From contig CAZPSP010000070.1 of assembly GCA_964589285.1 (NCBI GenBank), positions 1-13,376 of the forward strand: a stretch of 13,376 nt of DNA, given 5' to 3'. This DNA comes from DAOUEG01 sp964589285. GTDB taxonomy: Bacteria; Chloroflexota; Dehalococcoidia; Dehalococcoidales; RBG-16-60-22. The notes below the pieces were generated by a model. The model was not told the DNA's origin, did no database searches, and saw nothing but the letters and a program-made list of their open reading frames with translations. Numbering within the stretch: position 1 is the stretch's first letter; the number at the start of each line of letters is the position of its first letter. Positions 1 through 4,831 of the stretch are shown here, piece after piece. The translations under genes and the position numbers were made by a program.

Positions 1-332
1 AAGCCCTCGCCGTCCGTATTGTAACCCCGCAGTACGCCGTTATCATTCACGACCGTATTCACTGCGCCGATATCCGCGGCAGTCTTGTCCAGGCTGTCCA
101 GCAGCGGCATGACCGCCATCTTGTGCGGCATGGTCACGTTGAAGCCACGGGCATGAATGGCGCGCAGACCATTAACGGCCGCCGGGAGGTCTCTTTCAGC
201 CACCATTAATGATAAATACACGTAATCCAGCCCTGTCGCGGCGAAGGCGGCGTTCTGCATCGCCGGGGACACGCTGGCCGAAACAGGATCGCCGATGAGG
301 CCGGTCAATACGGTCTTGCTTGAAATATTCAC
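1..332 (-). CDS. aroE: Shikimate dehydrogenase, N-terminal part (cut by window edge)
   Basis: Catalyses NADPH-dependent reduction of 3-dehydroshikimate to shikimate, step four of the shikimate pathway, in the cytoplasm. Only about 110 codons are in the window, covering the substrate-binding domain. Visible hallmarks are LIGDPVSASVSP (residues 12-23, shikimate-binding serines), GFNVTMPHK with the catalytic lysine at K71, the AVNTV segment with N92, and GYNTDG with the catalytic aspartate D107. The NADP-binding half lies beyond position 1. I chose a GTG start at 332 because GAGG sits 7 nt upstream and translation begins just before the conserved glycine-rich strand. It follows aroD by 35 bp on the same strand, so it is probably co-transcribed and under the aroF leader. 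AroE rather than a YdiB-type paralogue is inferred from the operon. Confidence 0.95.
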   Translation of the reverse strand, partial: MNISSKTVLTGLIGDPVSASVSPAMQNAAFAATGLDYVYLSLMVAERDLPAAVNGLRAIHARGFNVTMPHKMAVMPLLDSLDKTAADIGAVNTVVNDNGVLRGYNTDGEG

Positions 333-367
333 GCTCTTTCCTCTCTGAGCAACCGGCCGGTCACCCG

Positions 368-1036
368 CTAGAAACCGCCTTCCAGGCACCGGTATATCTC
401 TCTTAGTTCCTCCGCGGTTATCTGCCCCGGCGCCGATTCTTTCCCCTGCCCCATCGAGGCGAAAGTGAAATACGCTCCGGCCAGCGGGCTCAGGACACGG
501 GAGACCTGCCCGATTTCCCCCATGGCGAACGACACTACCTTAATACCTACCGTTTCCCTGACCAGCGTTAGAACGGTGATGTTGTCCTGCATGGTGTTGG
601 CAGTCGTGACGACCTTGCAGATGTCGGCTCCGGATTCCTGCTGCCGGCTGATAATTGCCTCCAACTGTTCCGGGGGCAGGGTTTCATTGAAATTATGATA
701 CGAGATGATACGCTCCACCCGGCCTTCCGTCACCTTCATCACATCTTTCAAGCCGGGAGCGGCGAGTTCAATATCTATTATAGAGGCGCCGAGGTCAACG
801 GCCCTCAGCAGTTCGGCTATCCTGGCATCTTCACTCCCCATACACCTGCCGCCTTCCGCTGCCAGGCGGTTGGTCGCTATCCACGGTTTATGAATATGCG
901 GTACCAGTTCCGGCCATTTATCACCGATGAGGTCGATACGCACCTCGAAGAGATCGGCGTAGGACTCAATGGAATGCACAGCATCTATGTCGCTATCGAC
1001 CAGCGCCACGCAGATACTCGGCCTATCCCCAGCCAC
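368..1036 (-). CDS. aroD: 3-dehydroquinate dehydratase, type I
   Basis: Dehydrates 3-dehydroquinate to 3-dehydroshikimate by the type I Schiff-base mechanism. The 222-residue product has the usual length. Family residues are all visible: the EVRID strand with E31 and R33, the general base H114 in ISYHNF, the imine-forming lysine K141 in GADICKVVTTAN, R180, and the substrate-closing loop ASMGQGKESAPGQ (193-205). The GTG start at 1036 is favoured because AGGAGGT ends 5 nt upstream. It overlaps the end of aroB by 14 bp, which suggests translational coupling. An upstream in-frame ATG at 1075 would add 13 residues with no family resemblance and is rejected. The type I enzyme (not the unrelated dodecameric type II, aroQ) is certain from these motifs. 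Confidence 0.96.
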   Translation of the reverse strand: MAGDRPSICVALVDSDIDAVHSIESYADLFEVRIDLIGDKWPELVPHIHKPWIATNRLAAEGGRCMGSEDARIAELLRAVDLGASIIDIELAAPGLKDVMKVTEGRVERIISYHNFNETLPPEQLEAIISRQQESGADICKVVTTANTMQDNITVLTLVRETVGIKVVSFAMGEIGQVSRVLSPLAGAYFTFASMGQGKESAPGQITAEELREIYRCLEGGF

Positions 1037-2111
1037 GAATGACCTCCTCGACGAGCGCCATGTCGACGTCCTCACTCATGAAAGCATGTCCCAGGGAACG
1101 CAACAAGACGAACCTTATTTTCTCCAGGCGCACTTTCTTATCGCGCTTCATCGCTTCCAGCACAGCCCGGCGGTCGATGTCCGGGAAATGGACCGGCAGC
1201 CCCGCCGCGGCCACGAGGTCTTCCAGCCGGGCGACGTCCGCTGGCGGTAGAATGCCCATACGGGATGAAAGGCGGGCCGCCGCGACCATGCCGAGCGCCA
1301 CCGCCTGGCCGTGCTTGAGCCTGAACTCCGAGACCGTCTCCATCGCATGGCCGATGGTGTGCCCATAATTCAGCACCTCCCGCAGGCCGGTCTCTCGCTC
1401 GTCCTTGCTTACCACGTCCGCCTTGATGCGCACGTTGTCCGCCACCACTGCCTGGAGGATGTCCTCATCACGTGACAGGATGAGCGGCATGTTCTTCTCC
1501 AGGAACTCGAAGAAGAGCGCGCTCCGGATGGCGGCGTGCTTGATGACCTCGCCGAGGCCGTTGACGTACTCGATGTCCGGCAGCGTGCGTAACGTGCCGG
1601 TATCGGCGATGACGAGGCGCGGCTGGTAGAACGAACCGATCATGTTCTTGTATCCGCCGTAATCGACGGCCGTCTTCCCGCCCACACTCGAATCCACCTG
1701 CGCGAGCAGCGTGGTCGGGACCTGGACGAGCGGCAACCCCCGCAGGTACGTGGCCGCCACGAAACCCGCCATGTCGCCGATTACTCCGCCGCCGAGGGCG
1801 AAGACCGGCGTGGTCCGCTCCGTATTGGCTCCCGCCAACTCCTCGTATAGTGTCTCCGCCGTTTCCAGCGTCTTGTGTTCTTCGCCCGGCGGTACGACGA
1901 TGTCGGTAACATCGAACCCGGCGTTAATCAGGCCCAATCTGAGCGGCTCGGCATGAAGACCGTACACCGTGTCATCGGAGATGATGACTGCTTTGCCGCC
2001 GTAGCCGAGTTCCTTCATCCAAAGCCCGGCGCGTTCCAGCAGGGCGCTCCCGATGCGTACCTCGTAGCCTGCTGCTCCTAGGTCGATGTCAACCTTCTTC
2101 ATTGCTGCCAT
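1023..2111 (-). CDS. aroB: 3-dehydroquinate synthase
   Basis: Converts DAHP to 3-dehydroquinate with NAD and a divalent metal, normally zinc; step two of the pathway. The 362-residue protein has standard length. Visible are the NAD-binding GGGVIGDMAGF (107-117), PTTLLAQVDSSVGGKT (132-147), GLGEVIKHA with metal ligand E188, NYGHTIGHA with H251, and KHGQAVALGM with H268. The start is not fully settled. ATG at 2111 has AAGG 4 nt upstream, while ATG at 2102 (three residues shorter) would have 13 nt spacing. I prefer 2111, which leaves a 7-bp gap after the aroF stop. Its end overlaps aroD by 14 bp. The active-site set is complete, so a related 2-deoxy-scyllo-inosose synthase or amino-DHQ synthase is unlikely in this operon. 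Confidence 0.97.
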   Translation of the reverse strand: MAAMKKVDIDLGAAGYEVRIGSALLERAGLWMKELGYGGKAVIISDDTVYGLHAEPLRLGLINAGFDVTDIVVPPGEEHKTLETAETLYEELAGANTERTTPVFALGGGVIGDMAGFVAATYLRGLPLVQVPTTLLAQVDSSVGGKTAVDYGGYKNMIGSFYQPRLVIADTGTLRTLPDIEYVNGLGEVIKHAAIRSALFFEFLEKNMPLILSRDEDILQAVVADNVRIKADVVSKDERETGLREVLNYGHTIGHAMETVSEFRLKHGQAVALGMVAAARLSSRMGILPPADVARLEDLVAAAGLPVHFPDIDRRAVLEAMKRDKKVRLEKIRFVLLRSLGHAFMSEDVDMALVEEVIRGWG

Positions 2112-2118
2112 TGTACCT

Positions 2119-3174
2119 TCATACGACGGCGGTTTCAATGCTGCGCACGCGGCGGCAGGCTTCGATGATGTCTTTCAGTTCCTCCGGGTTGACCGTCTGG
2201 GCGGCATCCACAAGGGAGAGGTCAGGATCAGTGTGGGTTTCGATCATCAGGGCATCCGCCCCGGCGGCCACGGCGGCCAGGCTCATGGAATGGATGAGGT
2301 CGCGCCGGCCCGTGGCGTGACTGGGGTCCACCACAACAGGCAGGAAGCTCTCCTGCCGCAGCACCGGTATGGAAGCCAGATCCAGCGTGTAGCGGGTGTA
2401 ACTCTTACCTTTTCCCAGCGGCAGGATACCGCGCTCGCAGAGCATGATGTCCCGGTTGCCCTCGGCGGCGATGTACTCGGCGAAGGACAAGAACTCCTCG
2501 ATGCCCGCCCCGAAGTGCCGCTTGAACAGGACCGGTTTCTTCTTCCGCCCGACGGCCGCCAGCAGGTCCTGGTCGTACATATTGCGCGTCCCTATCTGCA
2601 GTATATCGACATATTCGGCGACCAGATCTACCTGGCTCTCGCCGCGGACCTCGGTGATGACCGGCATGCCGAAGGTATCTCCGGCATCGCGCAGCCAGGA
2701 GAGTGCCTCCTCGGCCCGGTCGCGCCCGGCGCTGCCAATGCCCTGGAAAGAGTGAACGGAGCTGCGCGGCTTGAAGATGCCGCCCCGAAGGACATGGGCG
2801 CCGGCCATCTTGACAGCCTCCGCAATCTCGAACAGCTGGCGGCGGCTTTCCACGGCACAAGGCCCGGCGATGAAGACCGGTTCGCCCCCGCCGATGACAA
2901 TGTCCCCGATTTGGATAACGCGGCGTTCTGCTTCTCCGCATTCCCGGGCATACTCGCGGTTGATGAGACGGTACGGTTTTTCGATGCGTTCAGCCTGCCT
3001 CACGCCGGGCAGGCGGGTAAAGGCGGCGAAGGGCACGCTGGTTTGGTCGCCGATGAAATTGATGACCGTCCCCACGGCGTTCCTTACGATGTCCGTCCGC
3101 AGACCGTAGTTTCTCACCTCGGAGATGACAGCGGCTATGTCGCTCTCCGATGCTCCGGGTTCCATGATAATCAT
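2119..3174 (-). CDS. aroF: DAHP synthase with N-terminal regulatory ferredoxin-like domain
   Basis: 3-deoxy-D-arabino-heptulosonate 7-phosphate synthase condenses phosphoenolpyruvate and erythrose 4-phosphate, the committed first step to all aromatic amino acids. The 351-residue protein resembles the Thermotoga maritima type (I-beta) along its length. Residues 1 to about 70 form the small ferredoxin-like domain starting MIIMEPGASE; the TIM barrel follows. Metal ligands of this family are visible as C106 (IAGPCAVES), H286 (VDPSHATGRRD), E312 (IETHTD) and D323. PEP-site motifs include LRGGIFKPR (129-137), QIGTRN (193-198), LFKRHFG and CERGI. In the Thermotoga enzyme the N-terminal domain binds Tyr or Phe for feedback inhibition; the same is inferred here. 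ATG at 3174 is preceded by AAGGAGT at good spacing. First structural gene of the aro operon, behind a transcription attenuator. Confidence 0.96.
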   Translation of the reverse strand: MIIMEPGASESDIAAVISEVRNYGLRTDIVRNAVGTVINFIGDQTSVPFAAFTRLPGVRQAERIEKPYRLINREYARECGEAERRVIQIGDIVIGGGEPVFIAGPCAVESRRQLFEIAEAVKMAGAHVLRGGIFKPRSSVHSFQGIGSAGRDRAEEALSWLRDAGDTFGMPVITEVRGESQVDLVAEYVDILQIGTRNMYDQDLLAAVGRKKKPVLFKRHFGAGIEEFLSFAEYIAAEGNRDIMLCERGILPLGKGKSYTRYTLDLASIPVLRQESFLPVVVDPSHATGRRDLIHSMSLAAVAAGADALMIETHTDPDLSLVDAAQTVNPEELKDIIEACRRVRSIETAVV

Positions 3175-3217
3175 GCGGGGTACTCCTTCTTCCTGCCTGG
3201 ACTGAATTTGGACAAAT

Positions 3218-3241
3218 AAAAAACCCTCCGTGAGGGAGGGT
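3218..3241 (-). terminator. Rho-independent attenuator terminator upstream of aroF
   Basis: On the minus strand, ACCCTCC and GGAGGGT form a 7-bp GC-rich stem around a 5-nt loop (CTCAC), immediately followed by a run of six T (the first T closes the stem). It ends 43 bp upstream of the aroF ATG and lies downstream of a good promoter in the same direction, so it acts on the aroF transcript before the first structural gene. That position makes it an attenuator rather than the end of another gene. No gene on the minus strand needs ending here. Confidence 0.9.
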
Positions 3242-3305
3242 CCAGCTTTACCTTCTTATACTATTGTGTTCTACGATGGCCTACGACGTATGCCAGAACC
3301 CTCCC
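3218..3305 (-). promoter_or_regulatory. Antiterminator/terminator switch of the aro operon
   Basis: Segment 2, GGGAGGGTTC (3305 to 3296), lies inside the last codons of the leader peptide. It can pair over 10 bp (one G-U) with segment 3, GGACCCTCCC (3243 to 3234). Segment 3 is also the left arm of the terminator with segment 4, GGAGGG (3229 to 3224). Segments 2 and 4 therefore share the same core and compete for segment 3. A further candidate, segment 1 (ACCATCCC, 3364 to 3357, codons 8-10), can pair with segment 2 over 8 positions with one A-G mismatch. A small hairpin with a 3-nt loop and one mismatch surrounds the leader stop (3294 to 3278). A ribosome stalled on the aromatic codons would leave segment 2 free and favour read-through. 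A ribosome near the stop would interfere with segment 2 and favour termination. Pairings were found by eye; no energies were computed. Confidence 0.8.
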
Positions 3306-3385
3306 GCGCGGTATTCCCGCCAGCTAAAATAATAGGCGTAAAAGCTAAAGCTATTGGGGATGGTATTCCACAATTCGTTAGACAT
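3281..3385 (-). CDS. Aromatic-rich leader peptide of the aro operon (attenuator)
   Basis: A 34-codon open frame starting MSNELW and ending FWHTS. Eleven of 34 residues are aromatic, with a central run FSFYAYYFSW at residues 13-22 and further Trp, Tyr and Phe at 6, 25, 30 and 31. Phe in the run is coded only by TTT and the adjacent Tyr pair by TAT, while the neighbouring genes mostly use TTC. The role is inferred to be a sensor: translation speed through the Phe/Tyr/Trp codons would decide whether the downstream terminator forms. The ATG at 3385 lies only 3-5 nt after the predicted transcription start, so it would be read as a nearly leaderless message; no Shine-Dalgarno sequence is visible. 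It is not a family I can name. Its composition, promoter, antiterminator overlap and place before DAHP synthase agree with each other. Confidence 0.85.
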   Translation of the reverse strand: MSNELWNTIPNSFSFYAYYFSWREYRAGGFWHTS

Positions 3386-3396
3386 CGTTTGATACC

Positions 3397-3425
3397 AGTA
3401 TAAAGCCTCGCAAGGGCGGCGTCAA
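3397..3425 (-). promoter_or_regulatory. Sigma-70-type promoter of the aro operon
   Basis: On the minus strand, TTGACG (3425 to 3420) and TATACT (3402 to 3397) are separated by exactly 17 nt, one mismatch each from consensus. Transcription would begin near 3388-3390, within 5 nt of the leader-peptide ATG at 3385. No better promoter was found closer to aroF. Confidence 0.8.
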
Positions 3426-3590
3426 TAGGTAAAAAAGCGTATGCAGGAAACATGTAACTTCCGCGTAGCAATTTATGCATTTCTCTACTCATTTATTACC
3501 TTAATAGACTGTATTCTTACGCAATATCCTTTCTTTGCCATGTCCTAACCGTGAATCTCACCGGATGATTGAATGTTGTTTTTCTTGATG
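3426..3590. other. Part of the divergent intergenic region with nothing recognised
   Basis: This is the stretch between the aro promoter and the 71-bp inverted-repeat element; the whole gene-free interval runs from 3386 to 3843. It is AT-richer than the flanking genes. I see only a short inverted repeat GTGA-ATC-TCAC at 3551-3561, which could be an operator or chance. Two minus-strand open frames here (73 and 18 codons) show no family resemblance and begin upstream of the aro promoter; I do not call them genes. Confidence 0.5.
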
Positions 3591-3661
3591 GTCCGGCCCC
3601 CTCCGGTAAGGCTGATATCCACGGGGTGACGCCCCGGTAAAAACAGGCATATCTGCCGGAC
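3591..3661. repeat. 71-bp element with perfect terminal inverted repeats and inner hairpins
   Basis: GTCCGGC (3591-3597) and GCCGGAC (3655-3661) are perfect 7-bp inverted repeats. Between them lie CGGGG-TGACG-CCCCG (3622-3636), GGCA-TATC-TGCC (3645-3656, competing with the outer arm) and two copies of CCGGTAA (3603 and 3634). Read as RNA on either strand it could fold as a branched structure. It does not match tRNA (no D or T arm) or any riboswitch consensus I know. It ends 19 bp before the rpsL -35 box, so in the plus direction it is upstream of the transcript. It could be a small mobile or extragenic palindrome, an independent RNA, or a protein-binding site. Confidence 0.45.
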
Positions 3662-3680
3662 ATTTTGCTTCAAATCCGTG

Positions 3681-3710
3681 TTGACAGGAAGGGTACTTTA
3701 ATGCTATATT
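3681..3710 (+). promoter_or_regulatory. Sigma-70-type promoter of the ribosomal super-operon
   Basis: TTGACA (3681-3686) matches the -35 consensus exactly. TATATT (3705-3710) is one mismatch from the -10 consensus, with an 18-nt spacer. Transcription would start near 3717, giving an rpsL leader of about 127 nt. It is the only strong promoter I see for the downstream genes. Confidence 0.85.
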
Positions 3711-3737
3711 TAGTGTTTAGTGCTCGCATTTTAAGTG

Positions 3738-3816
3738 AGGGTGGACGGGCCGGTCCAAAACAGGCTCCGGTCTAGCACCGAATTTCTGGAAATGGATGAG
3801 TTCACGCTCATCCATT
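3738..3816 (+). promoter_or_regulatory. Structured 5' leader of the rpsL transcript
   Basis: Two foldable parts lie between the predicted start and rpsL. GGTG (3740-3743) can pair with CACC (3776-3779), enclosing a GGAC/GTCC stem and two CCGGTC direct repeats. A perfect 10-bp hairpin, AATGGATGAG–CTCATCCATT with a 6-nt loop, spans 3791-3816. No T-run follows, so it is not a terminator. It ends about 10 nt before the rpsL ribosome-binding sequence GGGGGA (3827-3832). A ribosomal-protein autoregulatory site or a 5' stabiliser is possible; the ligand is unknown. Confidence 0.5.
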
Positions 3817-3843
3817 GCAATTGTATGGGGGATAAAAAACATA

Positions 3844-4269
3844 ATGCCGACGATTAATCAACTGGTCCGCAAAGGGCGCCAGACCGCTAAGAAAAAGGAC
3901 AAGACCCCGGCGCTGGGTTATACCTTCAACTCGTTGAAGAACCGGGTTGCGCTCGGAAAGAGCTGCCCGCAAAAGCGCGGTGTCTGCGTCCAGGTCAAGA
4001 CGATGACGCCCAAGAAACCCAACTCCGCTCTGCGGAAGATCGCCAGGGTGCGGTTGACCAACCACATGGAAGTCACCGCCTACATCCCCGGTGAAGGGCA
4101 CGAACTCCAGGAACACTCTGTTGTGCTCATCCGCGGCGGACGCGTGAAGGACCTCCCCGGTGTGCGCTACCATATCATCCGCGGCGCTCTGGATACCAGC
4201 GGTGTGAACAACCGCAAACAAGGCCGCAGCAAGTATGGCGCCAAACGGGGCAAGAAATCTGAAGGTTAG
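3844..4269 (+). CDS. rpsL: Small ribosomal subunit protein S12
   Basis: S12 sits at the decoding centre of the 30S subunit and controls accuracy. The product is 141 residues starting MPTINQLVRKGR. Signature TPKKPNSALRK (55-65) and GGRVKDLPGVRYH (98-110) are intact. The lysines at 58 and 102, equivalent to E. coli K43 and K88, are wild type, so no streptomycin-resistance change is seen there; D103 is the residue methylthiolated in E. coli. A stretch around residues 25-40 (GYTFNSLKNRVALGKS) is an insertion relative to E. coli, comparable to the one in Bacillus S12. The start at 3844 is set by family N-terminus and GGGGGA 11 nt upstream; an in-frame ATG at 3796 would fall inside the leader hairpin and is rejected. 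First gene of the operon. Confidence 0.98.
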   Translation: MPTINQLVRKGRQTAKKKDKTPALGYTFNSLKNRVALGKSCPQKRGVCVQVKTMTPKKPNSALRKIARVRLTNHMEVTAYIPGEGHELQEHSVVLIRGGRVKDLPGVRYHIIRGALDTSGVNNRKQGRSKYGAKRGKKSEG

Positions 4270-4285
4270 GTCATAAGAGGATAAC

Positions 4286-4756
4286 ATGCCAAGACGAGCC
4301 AGAGCGGAAAAAAGAGAGATCAGACCGGACGCCAAGTACCGCAGCGTTCTCGTATCCCAGCTTATCGTGAAAACGATGAACTGCGGCAAGAAACGCACCG
4401 CGGAAAATATCGTCTACGGAGCGCTTGAAGAACTCGGAAAGCGCGTTTCCAAGGACCCGGTGGCAGCCCTGGAACAGGCCATCAAGAACGCCACGCCGCT
4501 TCTCCAGGTCAAAGCCCGCCGCGTCGGCGGCGCTACCTACCAGGTCCCGGTGGAAGTTCCCCCGGACCGCGGTCTCTTCCTCGCAATCAGCTGGCTGCTG
4601 TCGGCCGCCCGCGCCCGCAAGGGCAAGTCCATGGATGTCAAACTCGCCGAGGAACTTACCGAGGCCTTCCAGGGACAGGGCAATACCATTAAGAAACGTG
4701 AAGATACTCACCGCATGGCGGAGGCCAACCGCGCCTTTGCCCATTACCGGTGGTAA
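4286..4756 (+). CDS. rpsG: Small ribosomal subunit protein S7
   Basis: S7 nucleates assembly of the 30S head and contacts the E-site tRNA and 3' domain of 16S rRNA. The 156-residue protein has the standard bacterial length and start MPRRARAEKR. Typical blocks are GKKRTAENIVYGALE, the beta-hairpin RRVGGATYQVPVEVP, and the C-terminus KREDTHRMAEANRAFAHYRW. AAGAGG lies 5 nt before the ATG. The gap from rpsL is only 16 bp, so the long intercistronic S7 binding site used for autoregulation in E. coli is not present here. A long frame on the opposite strand across this gene and fusA is a shadow. Confidence 0.98.
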   Translation: MPRRARAEKREIRPDAKYRSVLVSQLIVKTMNCGKKRTAENIVYGALEELGKRVSKDPVAALEQAIKNATPLLQVKARRVGGATYQVPVEVPPDRGLFLAISWLLSAARARKGKSMDVKLAEELTEAFQGQGNTIKKREDTHRMAEANRAFAHYRW

Positions 4757-4831
4757 ACAAGGAGCACTCAGATTAACACGGGGACCAAAACAACCAGAAC
4801 GACCAGGACGGAAACAGCGGGAGCCAGCAAC

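Noticed and set aside
3296..3330. T-box riboswitch in the aroF leader (GGGAATACCGCG resembles the T-box core)
   Set aside because: Only part of the 14-nt consensus matches and the UGG that pairs with the tRNA end is not in place. With the promoter at 3425-3397 there is no room for a stem I specifier domain.
3271..3492. 73-codon minus-strand frame in the aroF upstream region (starts MSREMHKLLRG)
   Set aside because: Its start lies upstream of the aro promoter, it has no family resemblance, and it overlaps the leader peptide in another frame, whose promoter, composition and hairpins make a better case.
3486..3541. 18-codon minus-strand frame starting MAKKGYCVRIQ
   Set aside because: Too short, no ribosome-binding sequence or promoter that clearly serves it, no regulatory structure attached.
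3591..3661. tRNA-like gene on the minus strand (7-bp acceptor-like stem followed by CCA-like bases)
   Set aside because: No D arm, anticodon arm or T arm could be laid out, and the T-loop sequence is missing.
3791..3816. Terminator upstream of rpsL
   Set aside because: The 10-bp hairpin is perfect but is not followed by a T-run.
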